NCBI GenBank assembly: GCA_026545765.1
Contig: CM048840.1
Location: forward strand, 59,118,843-59,182,842
Direction: 5' to 3'
From: Plantago major
Taxonomy: Eukaryota; Streptophyta; Magnoliopsida; Lamiales; Plantaginaceae
DNA: 64,000 nt
Notes under the pieces: model-generated
Databases searched by the model: none
What the model saw: only the letters and a program-made list of their open reading frames with translations
Told to the model about the DNA's origin: nothing
Shown: positions 41,101 to 55,300 of the stretch, piece by piece
Numbering within the stretch: position 1 is the stretch's first letter
Layout of the letters: each line of letters opens with the position of its first letter
Program-made: the position numbers and the translations under genes

Positions 41101-44100
41101 ACAAAGAAGTCTATTCGAGATTTAAACAATACACAGAAGGAGTAAGAGTATCACAAACGAAGAACACTACTTAAGAGTTAAAGAACACACATAAGGAGTG
41201 GGATAAACAACAAATGTAAAATTCTACTCGAGAGTAAAACAACACACTAAAGGAGTGGGATAATGTCAAACAAAGAAGTCTATTCGAGATTTAAACAATA
41301 CACAGAAGGAGTAAGAGTATCACAAACGAAGAACACTACTTGAGAATTAATCAACACACATATGGATTGGGATAAACAACAAGTATAAAATTCTACTCGA
41401 GAATTAAATAAAACAATATTGGGAGAGAGCTAATTACAAACGGAGAAGTCAATTTGAGATTTAAACAACACACAAGAGGAATAATAACATAACGAACGAA
41501 GAACTCCACTTGAGAGTTAAACAAAACACAAAAGGTGTTGAATAAACAACAAACGAACATATCTACTTGATAGATATAAAAAACAAACTTTGGAGATGGA
41601 TGAACAACAAACGAATAACTCTACTCGAGAGTTAAACAACACACTAAAGGAGTGGGATAATGTAAAACAAAGAAGTCTATTCGAGATTTAAACAATACAC
41701 AGAAGGAGTAAGAGTATCACAAACGAAGAACACTACTTAAGATTTAAAGAACACACATAAGGAGTGGGATGAACAACAAATGTAAAATTCTACTCGAGAG
41801 TAAAACAACACACTAAAGGAGTGGGATAATGTCAAACAAAGAAGTCTATTCGAGATTTAAACAATACACAGAAGGAGTAAGAGTATCACAAACGAAGAAC
41901 ACTACTTGAGAATTAATCAACACACATATGGATTGGGATAAACAACAAGTATAAAATTCTACTCGAGAATTAAATAAAACAATATTGGGAGAGAGCTAAT
42001 TACAAACGGAGAAGTCAATTTGAGATTTAAACAACACACATGCGGAGTAATAAAATAACGAACGAAGAACTCTACTTGAGAGTTAAACAAAACACAAAAG
42101 GTGTTGAATAAACAACAAACGAACAAATCTACTTGAGATATATAAACAACAAACTTTGGAGATGGATGAACAACAAACGAATAACTCTACTCGAGAGTTA
42201 AACAACACACTAAAGGAGTGGGATAATGTCAAACAAAGAAGTCTATTCGAGATTTAAACAATACACAGAAGGTAAGTAAGTATCACAAACGAAGAACACT
42301 ACTTAAGAGTTAAAGAACACACATAAGGAGTGGGATGAACAACAAATGTAAAATTCTACTCGAGAGTAAAACAACACACTAAAGGAGTGGGATAATGTCA
42401 AACAAAGAAGTCTATTCGAGATTTAAACAATACACAGAAGGAGTAAGAGTATCACAAACGAAGAACACTACTTGAGAATTAATCAACACACATATGGATT
42501 GGGATAAACAACAAATATAAAATTCTACTCGGGAGTTAAATAAAACAATAATGGGAGAGAGATAATTACAAACGGAGAAGTCAATTTGAGATTTAAACAA
42601 CACACAAGAGGAATAATAACATAACGAACGAAGAACTCCACTTGAGAGTTAAACAAAACACAAAAGGTGTTGAATAAACAACAAACGAACATATCTACTT
42701 GATAGATATAAAAAACAAACTTTGGAGATGGATGAACAACAAACGAATAACTCTACTCGAGAGTTAAACAACACACTAAAGGAGTGGGATAATGTAAAAC
42801 AAAGAAGTCTATTCGAGATTTAAACAATACACAGGAGGAGTAAGAGTATCACAAACGAAGAACACTACTTAAGATTTAAAGAACACACATAAGGAGTGGG
42901 ATGAACAACAAATGTAAAATTCTACTCGAGAGTAAAACAACACACTAAAGGAGTGGGATAATGTCAAACAAAGAAGTCTATTCGAGATTTAAACAATACA
43001 CAGAAGGAGTAAGAGTATCACAAACGAAGAACACTACTTGAGAATTAATCAACACACATATGGATTGGGATAAACAACAAGTATAAAATTCTACTCGGGA
43101 GTTAAATAAAACAATAATGGGAGAGAGATAATTACAAACGGAGAAGTCAATTTGAGATTTAAACAACACACAAGAGGAATAATAAAATAACGAACGAAGA
43201 ACTCCACTTGAGAGTTAAACAAAACACAAAAGGTGTTGAATAAACAACAAACGAACAAATCTACTTGAGAGATATAAACAACAAACTTTGGAGATGGATG
43301 AACAACAAACGAATAACTCTACTCGAGAGTTAAACAACACACTAAAGGAGTGGGATAATGTCAAACAAAGAAGTCTATTCGAGATTTAAACAATACACAG
43401 AAGGAGTAAGAGTATCACAAACGAAGAACACTACTTAAGAGTTAAAGAACACACATAAGGAGTGGGATGAACAACAAATGTAAAATTCTACTCGAGAGTA
43501 AAACAACACACTAAAGGAGTGGGATAATGTCAAACAAAGAAGTCTATTCGAGATTTAAACAATACACAGAAGGAGTAAGAGTATCACAAACGAAGAACAC
43601 TACTTGAGAATTAATCAACACACATATGGATTGGGATAAACAACAAGTATAAAATTCTACTCGGAAGTTAAATAAAACAATAATGGGAGAGAGATCATTA
43701 CAAACGGAGAAGTCAATTTGAGATTTAAACAACACACAAGAGGAATAATAAAATAGCGAACGAAGAACTCCACTTGAGAGTTAAACAAAACACAAAAGGT
43801 GTTGAATAAACAACAAACGAACAAATCTACTTGAGATATATAAACAACAAACTTTGGGGATAGATGAACAACAAACGAATAGCTCTACTCGAGAGTTAAA
43901 CAACACACTAAAGGAGTGGGATAATGTCAAACAAAGAAGTCTATTCGAGATTTAAACAAAACACAGAAGGAGTAAGAGTATCACAAACGAAGAACACTAC
44001 TTAAGAGTTAAAGAACACACATAAGGAGTGGGATAAACAACAAATGTAAAATTCTACTCGAGAGTTAAACAACACACTAAAGGAGTGGGATAATGTCACA

Positions 44101-44393
44101 CAAAGAAGTCTATTCGAGATTTTAACAATACACAAAAGGAGTAAGAGTATCACAAACGAAAAACGCTACTTGAGAATTAATCAACACACATATGGATTGG
44201 GATAAACAACAAGTATAAAATTCTACTCGGAAGTCAAATAAAACAATAATGGGAGAGAGATCATTACAAACGGAGAAGTCAATTTGAGATTTAAACAACA
44301 CACAAGAGGAATAATAAAATAGCGAACGAAGAACTCCACTTGAGAGTTAAACAAAACACAAAAGGTGTTGAATAAACAACAAACGAACAAATC

Positions 44394-45525
44394 TACTTGA
44401 GAGATATAAACAACAAACTTTGGAGATGGATGAACAACAAACGAATAGCTCCACTCGAGAGTTAAACAACACACTAAAGGAGTGGGATAATGTCAAACAA
44501 AGAAGTCTATTCGAGATTTAAACAATACACAGAAGGAGTAAGAGTATCACAAACGAAGAACACTACTTAAGATTTAAAGAACACACATAAGGAGTGGGAT
44601 GAACAACAAGTATAAAATTCTACTCGAGAATTAAATAAAACAATATTGGGAGAGAGCTAATTACAAACAGAGAAGTCAATTTGAGATTTAAACAACACAC
44701 AAGAGGAATAATAACATAACGAACGAAGAACTCCACTTGAGAGTTAAACAAAACACAAAAGGTGTTGAATAAACAACAAACGAACATATCTACTTGATAG
44801 ATATAAAAAACAAACTTTGGAGATGGATGAACAACAAACGAATAACTCTACTCGAGAGTTAAACAACACACTAAAGGAGTGGGATAATGTCAAACAAAGA
44901 AGTCTATTCGAGATTTAAACATTACACAGACGGAGTAAGAGTATCACAAACGAAGAACACTACTTAAGATTTAAAGAACACACATAAGGAGTGGGATGAA
45001 CAACAAATGTAAAATTCTACTCGAGAGTTAAACAACACACTAAAGGAGTGGGATAATGTCAAACAAAGAAGTCTATTCGAGATTTAAACAATACACAGAA
45101 GGAGTAAGAGTATCACAAACGAAGAACACTACTTAAGAGTTAAAGAACACACATAAGGAGTGGGATAAACAACAAATGTAAAATTCTACTCGAGAGTTAA
45201 ACAACACACTAAAGGAGTGGGATAATGTCAAACAAAGAATTCTATTCGAGATTTAAACAATATACAGAAGGAGTGAGAGTATCACAAACGAAGAACACTA
45301 CTTGAGAATTAATCAACACACATATGGATTGGGATAAACAACAAGTATAAAATTCTACTCGAGAGTTAAATAAAACAATAATGGGAGAGAGATAATTACA
45401 AACGGAGAAGTCAATTTGAGATTTAAACAACACACAAGAGGAATAATAAAATAACGAACGAAGAACTCCACTTGAGAGTTAAACAAAACACAAAAGGTGT
45501 TGAATAAACAACAAACGAACAAATC
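44394..45525. repeat. Adjacent HOR pair with 2 and 4 trimers (7 + 13 monomers)
   Basis: The A monomers are at 44394, 44791 and 45526, giving 397 and 735 bp. Their sum, 1132 bp, equals two normal HORs. In the first unit the second trimer is absent: GATGAACAACAAGTATAAAA near 44600 joins a first D monomer to a third B monomer. The next unit carries one extra trimer. Confidence 0.82.
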
Positions 45526-46653
45526 TACTTGAGAGATATAAACAACAAACTTTGGAGATGGATGAACAACAAACGAATAACTCTACTCGAGAGTTAAACA
45601 ACACACTGAAGGAGTGGGATAATGTAAAACAAAGAAGTCTATTCGAGATTTAAACAATACACAGAAGGAGTAAGAGTATCACAAACGAAGAACACTACTT
45701 AAGAGTTAAAGAACACACATAAGGAGTGGGATGAACAACAAATGTAAAATTCTACTCGAGAGTAAAACAACACACTAAAGGAGTGGGATAATGTCAAACA
45801 AAGAAGTCTATTCGAGATTTAAACAATACACAGAAGGAGTAAGAGTATCACAAACGAAGAACACTACTTGAGAATTAATCAACACACATATGGATTGGGA
45901 TAAACAACAAATATAAAATTCTACTCGGGAGTTAAATAAAACAATAATGGGAGAGAGATAATTACAAACGGAGAAGTTAATTTGAGATTTAAACAACACA
46001 CAAGAGAAATAATAGAATAACGAACGAAAAACTCCACTTGAGAGTTGAACAAAACAGAAAAGTTGTTGAATAAACAACAAACGAACAAATCTACCTGAGA
46101 GATATAAAAAACAAACTTTGGAGATGGATGAACAACAAACGAATAACTCTACTCGAGAGTTAAACAACACACTAAAGGAGTGGGATAATGTCAAACAAAG
46201 AAGTCTATTCGAGATTTAAACAATACACAGAAGGAGTAAGAGTATCACAAACGAAGAACACTACTTAAGAGTTAAAGAACACACATAAGGAGTGGGATGA
46301 ACAACAAATGTAAAATTCTACTCGAGAGTAAAACAACACACTAAAGGAGTGGGATAATGTCAAACAAAGAAGTCTATTCGAGATTTAAACATTACACAGA
46401 AGGAGTAAGAGTATCACAAACGAAGAACACTACTTGAGAATTAATCAACACACATATGGATTGGGATAAACAACAAGTATAAAATTCTACTAGAGTTAAA
46501 TAAAACAATAATGGGAGAGAGATAATTACAAACAGAGAAGTCAATTTGAGATTTAAACAACACAAGAGGAATAATAACATAACGAACGTAGAACTCCACT
46601 TGAGAGTTAAACAAAACACAAAAGGTGTTGAATAAACAACAAACGAACAAATC

Positions 46654-48387
46654 TACTTGAGAGATATAAAAAACAAACTTTGGAGATGGATGAACAACAA
46701 ACGAATAACTCTACTCGAGAGTTAAACAACACACTAAAGGAGTGGGATAATGTCAAACAAAGAAGTCTATTCGAGATTTAAACAATACACGGAAGGAGTA
46801 AGAGTATCACAAACGAAGAACACTACTTAAGAGTTAAAGAACACACATAAGGAGTGGGATGAACAACAAATGTAAAATTCTACTCGAGAGTAAAACAACA
46901 CACTAAAGGAGTGGGATAATGTAAAACAAAGAAGTCTATTTGAGATTTAAACAATACACAGAAGGAGTAAGAGTATCACAAACGAAGAACACTACTTGAG
47001 AATTAATCAACGCACATATGGATTGGGATAAACAACAAATGTAAAATTCTACTCGAGAGTTAAACAACACAATAAAGGGAGATAATTACAAGCGGAGAAG
47101 TCTATTTGAGATTTAAACAACACAAGAAGGAATAATAGTATCACAAACGAAGAACTACTTGAGAGTTAAACAACACACATAAAATTGGATGAACAACAAA
47201 TGTAAAAATTCTACCGAGAGTTAAACAACACACTAAAGGTGGGATAATGTCAAACAAAGAAGTCTATTGAGATTTAAACAATACAGGAAGGAGTAAGAGT
47301 ATCACAAGCGAAGAACACTACTTGAGAGTTAAAGAACACACATAAGGATTGGGATGAACAACAAATGTAAAATTCTACTCGAGAGTTAAACAACACACTA
47401 AAGGTGGGATAATGTCAAACGAAGAAGTCTATTCGAGATTTAAACTATACACAGACGGAGTAAGAGTATCACAAACGAAGAACTCTACTTGAGAGTCAAA
47501 CCACACACATACGGAGTGGGATAAACAATAAATGTAAAATTCTACTCGAGGGTTAAAAAACACAATAAAGGTGTGGGATAAAGTCAAACGAAGAAGTATA
47601 TTCAAGATTTAAACATTACACAGAAGGAGTAAGAGTTTCACAAATGAAGAACTCTACTTGAGAGTTAAACCACACACATAAGGAGTGGGATAAACAACAA
47701 ATGTAAAATTCTACTCGAGAGTAAAACAACACACTAAAGGAGTGGGATAATGTCAAACAAAGAAGTCTTTTCGAGATTTAAACAAAACACAGAAGGAGTA
47801 AGAGTATCACAAACGAAGAACACTACTTGAGAATTAATCAACACACATATGGATTGTGATAAACAACAAATGTAAAATTCTACTCGAGAGTAAAACAACA
47901 CACTAAAGGAGTGGGATAATGTAAAACAAAGAAGTCCATTCGAGATTTAAACAATACACAGAAGGAGTAAGAGTATAACAAATGAAGAACACAACATAAG
48001 AGTTAAAGAACACACATAAGGAGTGGGATATACAACAAATGTAAAATTCTACTCGAGAGTTAAACAACACACTAATGGAGTGGGATAATGTCAAACAAAG
48101 AAGTCTATTCGAGATTTAAACAATACACAGAAGGAGTAAGAGTATCACAAACGAAGAACACTACTTGAGAATTAATCAACACACATATGGATTGGGATAA
48201 ACAACAAGTATAAAATTCCACTCGAGAGTTAAATAAAACAATAATGGGAGAGATAATTACAAACGGAGAAGTTAATTTGAGATTTAAACAACACACAAGA
48301 GGAATAATAAAATAACGAACGAAGAACTCCACTTGAGAGTTGAACAAAACAGAAAAGTTGTTGAATAAACAACAAACGAACATATCT
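46654..48387. repeat. Longest HOR: one A monomer plus ten trimers (31 monomers, 1,734 bp)
   Basis: Ten B monomers start at about 46712, 46881, 47049, 47213, 47377, 47545, 47710, 47881, 48048 and 48219 before the next A at 48388. The middle trimers are the most divergent in the window, with several 1-4 bp losses such as AAAGGTGGG for AAAGGAGTGGG. Confidence 0.85.
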
Positions 48388-51300
48388 ACTTGATAGATAT
48401 AAAAACAAACTTTGGAGATGGATGAACAACAAACGAATAACTCTACTCGAGAGTTAAACAACACACTAAAGGAGTGGGATAATGTCAAACAAAGAAGTCT
48501 ATTCGAGATTTAAACAATACACAGAAGGAGTAAGAGTATCACAAACGAAGAACACTACTTAAGAGTTAAAGAACACACATAAGGAGTGGGATGAACAACA
48601 AATGTAAAATTCTACTCGAGAGTAAAACAACACACTAAAGGAGTGGGATAATGTCAAACAAAGAAGTCTATTCGAGATTTAAACAATACAGGAAAGAGTA
48701 AAGAGTATCACAAGCGAAGAACGCTACTTGAGAATTAATCAACACACATATGGATTGGGATAAACAACAAGTATAAAATTCTACTAGGAAGTTAAATAAA
48801 ACAATAATGGGAGAGAGATAATTACAAACGGAGAAGTCAATTTGAGATTTAAACAACACACAAGAGGAATAATAAAATAACGAACGAAGAACTCCACTTG
48901 AGAGTTAAACAAAACACAAAAGGTGTTGAATAAACAACAAACGAACATATCTACTTGATAGATATAAAAAACAAACTTTGGAGATGGATGAACAACAAAC
49001 GAATAACTCTACTCGAGAGTTAAACAACACACTAAAGGAGTGCGATAATGTCAAACAAAGAAGTCTATTCGAGATTTAAACAATACACGGAAGGAGTAAG
49101 AGTATCACAAACGAAGAACACTACTTAAGAGTTAAAGAACACACATAAGGAGTGGGATGAACAACAAATGTAAAATTCTACTCGAGAGTAAAACAACACA
49201 CTAAAGGAGTGGGATAATGTAAAACAAAGAAGTCTATTTGAGATTTAAACAATACACAGAAGGAGTAAGAGTATCACAAACGAAGAACACTACTTAAGAG
49301 TTAAAGAACACACATAAGGAGTGGGATGAACAACAAATGTAAAATTCTACACGAGAGTAAAACAACACACTAAAGGAGTGGGATAATGTCAAACAAAGAA
49401 GTCTATTCGAGATTTAAAACTTACACAGAAGGAGTAAGAGTATCACAAACGAAGAACACTACTTGAGAATTAATAAACACACATATGGATTCGGATAAAC
49501 AACAAGTATAAAATTCTACTCGAGAGTTAAATAAATGAATAATGGGAGAGAGATAATTACAAACGGAGAAGTCAATTTGAGATTTAAACAACACACAAGA
49601 GGAATAATAAAATAACGAACGAAGAACTCCACTTGAGAGTTAAACAAAACACAAAAGGTGTTGAATAAACAACAAACGAACAAATCTACTTGAGAGATAT
49701 AAAAAACAAACTTTGGAGATGGATGAACAACAAACGAATAACTCTACTCGAGAGTTAAACAACACACTAAAGGAGTGGGATAATGTCAAACAAAGAAGTC
49801 TATTCGAGATTTAAACAATACACGGAAGGAGTAAGAGTATCACAAACGAAGAACACTACTTAAGAGTTGAAGAACACACATAAGGAGTGGGATGAACAAC
49901 AAATGTAAAATTCTACTCGAGAGTAAAACAACACACTAAAGGAGTGGGATAATGTCAAACAAAGAAGTCTATTTGAGATTTAAACAATACACAGAAGGAG
50001 TAAGAGTATCACAAACGAAGAACACTACTTAAGATTAAGAACACACATAAGGATTGGGATGAACAACAAACGAATAATTCTACTCGAGAGTTAAACAACA
50101 CAATAAAGTGGGATAATGTCAAACAAAGAAGTCTATTCGAGATTTAAACATTACACAGAAGGAGTAAGAGTATCAGAAACGAAGAACACTACTTGAGAAT
50201 TAATCAACACACATATGGATTGGGATGAACAACAAATGTAGAATTCTACTCGAGAGTAAAACAACACACTAAAGGAGTGGGATAATGTAAAACAAAGAAG
50301 TCTATTTGAGATTTAAACAATACACAGAAGGAGTAAGAGTATCACAAACGAAGAACACTACTTAAGAGTTAAACAACACACATAAGGAGTGGGATGAACA
50401 ACAAATGTAGAATTCTACTCGATCGTAAAACAACACACTAAAGGACTGGAATAATGTTAAACAAAGAAGTCTATTCGAGATTTAAACAATACACGGAAGG
50501 AGTAAGAGCATCACAAATGAAGAACACTACTTAAGAGTTGAAGAACACACATAAGGAGTGGGATGAACAACAAATGTGAAATTCTACTCGAGAGTTAAAT
50601 AAAATAATAATGGGAGAGAGATAATTATAAACGGAGAAGTAATTTTGAGATTTAAACAACACACAAGAGGAATAATAAAATAACGAACGAAGAACTCCAC
50701 TTGAGAGTTAAACAAAACACAAAGGTGTTGAATAAACAACAAGCGAACAAATCTACTTGAGAGATATAAAAACAAACTTTGGAGATGGATGAACAACAAA
50801 CGAATAACTCTACTCGAGAGTTAAACAACAGACTAAAGGAGTGGGATAATGTCAAACAAAGAAGTCTATTCGAGATTTGAACAATACGAGAAGGAGTAAG
50901 AGTATCACAAGCGAAGAACACTACTTAAGAGTTGAAGAACACACATAAGGAGTGGGATGAACAACAAATGTAAAATTCTACTCGAGAGTAAAACAACACA
51001 CTAAAGGTGGGATAATGTCAAACAAAGAAGTCTATTTGAGATTTAAACAATACGAGAGGAGTAAGAGTATCACAAACGAAGAACACTACTTGAGATTTTA
51101 AGAACACACATACGGATTTGGATAAACAACAAGTATAAAATTCTACTCGAGAGTTAAATAAAACAATAATGGAGATAATGTAAAACAAAGAAGTCTATTT
51201 GAGATTTAAACAATACGGAAGGAGTAAGAGTATCACAAGCGAACACTACTTGAGAGTTAAGAACACACATAAGAGTGGGATGAACAACAAATGTAAAATT

Positions 51301-54300
51301 CTACTCGAGAGTTAAACAACACACTAAAGGAGTGGGATAATGTAAAACAAAGAAGTCTATTTGAGATTTAAACAACACACAAAAGGAGTAAGAGTATCAC
51401 AAACGAAGAACACTACTTAAGAGTTAAAGAACACACATAAGGAGTGGGATGAACAACAAATGTAAAATTCTACTCGAGAGTAAAACAACACACTAAAGGA
51501 GTGGGATAATGTCAAACAAAGAAGTCTATTCGAGATTTAAACATTACACAGAAGGAGTAAGAGTATCACAAACGAAGAACACTACTTGAGAATTAATCAA
51601 CACACATATGGATTGGGATAAACAACAAATATAAAATTCTACTCGGGAGTTAAATAAAAGAATAATGGGAGAGAGATAATTAGAATCGGAGAAGTCAATT
51701 TTAGATTTAAACAACACCAGATAGGACTAATAAAATAACGAACGAAGAACTCCACTTGAGAGTTAAACAAAACACAAAAGGTGTTGAATAAACAACAAAC
51801 GAACAAATCTACTTGAGAGATATAAAAAACAAACTTTGGAGATTGATGAACAACAACCGAATAACTCTACTCGAGAGTTAAACAACACACTAAAGGCGTG
51901 GGATAATGTCAAACAAAGAAGTCTATTCGAGATTTAAACAATACACAGAAGGAGTAAGAGTATCACAAACGAAGAACACTACTTAAGAGTTGAAGAACAC
52001 ACATAAGGAGTGGGATGAACAACAAATGTAAAATTCTACTCGAGAGTAAAACAACACACTAAAGGAGTGGGATAATGTCAAACAAACAAGTCTATTTGAG
52101 ATTTAAACAATACACAGAAGGAGTAAGAGTATCACAAACGAAGAACACTACTTAAGAGTTAAGAACACATATGGATTGGGATGAACAACAAGTATAAAAT
52201 TCTACTCGAGAGTTAAACAACACACTAAAGGTGGGATAATGTAAAACAAAGAAGTCATTTGAGATTTAAACAATACACAGAAGGAGTAAGAATATCGCAA
52301 ACGAAGAACACTACTTAAGAGTTAAAGAACACACATAAGGAGTGGGATGAACAACAAATATAAAATTCTACTCGAGAGTAAAACAACACACTAAAGGAGT
52401 GGGATAATGTAAAACAAAGAAGTCTATTTGAGATTTAAACAATACACAGAAGGAGTAAGAGTATCACAAACGAAGAACACTACTTAAGAGTTAAAGAACA
52501 CACATAAGGAGTGGGATGAACAACAAATGTAAAATTCTACTCGAGAGTAAAACAACACACTAAAGGAGTGGGATAATGTAAAACAAAGAAGTCTATTCGA
52601 GATTTAAACAATACACAGAAGGAGTAAGAGTATCACAAACGAAGAACACTTCTTGAGAATTAATCAACACACATATGGATTGGGATAAACAACAAATATA
52701 AAATTCTACTCGGGAGTTAAATAAAAGAATAATGGGAGAGAGATAATTACAAACGGAGAAGTCAATTTGAGATTTAAACAACACACAAGAGGAATAATAA
52801 AATAACGAACGAAGAACTCCACTTGAGAGTTAAACAAAACACAAAAGGTGTTGAATAAACAACAAACGAACAAATCTACTTGAGAGATATAAAAAACAAA
52901 CTTTGGAGATGGATGAACAACAAACGAATAACTCTACTCGAGAGTTAAACAACACACTAAAGGAGTGGGATAATGTCAAACAAAGAAGTCTATTCGAGAT
53001 TTAAACAATACACGGAAGGAGTAAGAGTATCACAAACGAAGAACACTACTTAAGAGTTGAAGAACACACATAAGGAGTGGGATGAACAACAAATGTAAAA
53101 TTCTACTCGAGAGTAAAACAACACACTAAAGGAGTGGGATAATGTAAAACAAAGAAGTCTATTTGAGATTTAAACAATACACAGAAGGAGTAAGAGTATC
53201 ACAAACGAAGAACACTACTTGAGAATTAATAAACACACATATGGATTGGGATAAACAACAAGTATAAAATTCTACTCGAGAGTTAAATAAAACAATAATG
53301 GGAGAGAGATAATTACAAACGGATAAGTCAATTTGAGATTTAAACAACATACAAGAGGAATAATAAAATAACGAACGAAGAACTCCACTTGAGAGTTAAA
53401 CAAAACACAAAAGGTGTTGAATAAACAATAAACGAACAAATCTACTTGAGAGATATAAACAACAAACTTTGGAGATGGATGAACAACAAACGAATAACTC
53501 TACTCGAGAGTTAAACAACACACTGAAGGAGTGGGATAATGTAAAACAAAGAAGTCTATTCGAGATTTAAACAATACACAGAAGGAGTAAGAGTATCACA
53601 AACGAAGAACACAACTTAAGAGTTAAAGAACACACATAAGGAGTGGGATAAACAACAAATGTAAAATTCTACTCGAGAGTAAAACAACACACTAAAGGAG
53701 TGGGATAATGTAAAACAAAGAAGTCTATTCGAGATTTAAACAATACACAGAAGGAGTAAGAGTATCACAAACGAAGAACACTACTTGAGAATTAAACAAC
53801 ACACATAAGGAGTGGGATAAACAACAACTATAAAATTCTACTCAAGAGTAAAAAAAAACAATAAAAAGAGGGATAATGTAAAACAAAAGAAGTCTATTTG
53901 AGATTTAAACAATACATGAGAGGAATAAGAGTATCACAAGCGAAGAACACTACTTGAGAGTTAAAGAACACACATAAGTGGGATGAACAACAAATGTAAA
54001 AATTCTACTTGAGAGATAAAACAACACACTAAAAGGTGGGATAATGTAAAACAAAGAAGTCTATTTGAGATTTAAACAATACAAGAAGGAGTAAAGTATC
54101 ACAAACACTACTTAAGATTTAAAGAACACACATAAGGAGTGGGATGAACAACAAATGTAAAATTCTACTCGGGAGTTAAACAACACACTAAAAGGTGGGA
54201 TAATGTAAAACAAAAGAAGTCTATTTGAGATTTAAACAATACACAGAAGGAGTAAGAGTATCATAAACGAAGAACACTACTTAAGAGTTAAAGAACACAC

Positions 54301-54949
54301 ATAAGGAGTGGGATAAACAACAAATGTAAAATTCTACTCGAGAGTTAAACAACACACTAAAGGAGTGGGATAATGTCAAACAAAGAAGTCTATTCGAGAT
54401 TTAAACAATACACAGAAGGAGTAAGAGTATCACAAACGAAGAACACTACTTGAGAATTAATCAACACACATATGGATTGGGATAAACAACAAGTATAAAA
54501 TTCTACGCGGAAGTTAAATAAAACAATAATGGGAGAGAGATCATTACAATCGGAGAAGTCAATTTGAGATTTAAACAACACACAAGAGGAATAATAACAT
54601 AACGAACGAAGAACTCCACTTGAGAGTTAAACAAAACACAAAAGGTGTTGAATAAACAACAAACGAACATATCTACTTGATAGATATTAAAAAAAAACTT
54701 TGAAGATGGATGAACAACAAACGAATAACTCTACTCGAGAGTTAAACAACACACTAAAGGAGTGGGATAATGTTAAACAAAGAAGTCTATTCGAGATTTA
54801 AACAATACACAGAAGGAGTAAGAGTATCACAAACGAAGAACACTACTTAAGAGTTGAAGAACACACATAAGGAGTGGGATGAACACAAATGTAAAATTCT
54901 ACTCGAGAGTAAAACAACACACTAAAGGAGTGGGATAATGTAAAACAAA

Positions 54950-55300
54950 GAAGTCTATTCCAGATTTAAACAATACACAGAAGGAGTAAGAGTATCACAA
55001 ACGAAGAACACTACTTAAGAGTTGAAGAACACACATAAGGAGTGGGATGAACTACAAATGTAAAATTCTACTCGACAGTTAAACAACACACTAAAGAGTG
55101 GGATAATGTAAAAGAAGTCTATTCCAGATTTAAACAATACACAGAAGGAGTAAGAGTATCACAAACGAAGAACACTACTTAAGAGTTGAAGAACACACAT
55201 AAGGAGTGGGATGAACTACAAATGTAAAATTCTACTCGACAGTTAAACAACACACTAAAGGAGTGGGATAATGTCAAACAAAGAAGTCTATTCGAGATTT
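54950..55300. repeat. Local tandem duplication of one trimer (offset 164 bp)
   Basis: Two private variants occur together in both copies: GATGAACTACAAATG (55047 and 55211) and CTCGACAGTTAAAC (55071 and about 55235). Neither was seen elsewhere. The first copy is followed by a small loss at AAAGAGTGGGATAATGTAAAAG near 55094. Confidence 0.8.

Larger units (their letters stand above)
14804..46653. repeat. Satellite array, middle block: regular ten-monomer HOR of about 565 bp
   Basis: The array resumes in the same phase as before the transposon. Fifty-five full HORs follow, from the A monomer at 15268 to the one at 46654. All but a few are 560-567 bp (A plus three B-C-D trimers). Exceptions are listed separately: short units at 20919, 23878, 37716 and 44394, and long units at 22016, 36812 and 44791. 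Most HORs here carry AATCAACACACATATGG with GATTGGG in the second D monomer, unlike the left block. A linked variant of the third B monomer (AATATTGGG plus GAGAGCTAATT) recurs in about nine scattered HORs. No gene or RNA is seen anywhere in this stretch. Confidence 0.96.

Noticed and set aside
46900-47700. A separate, unrelated satellite family
   Set aside because: Despite indels, each segment aligns to the same B, C and D monomers in order, only without the A monomer.
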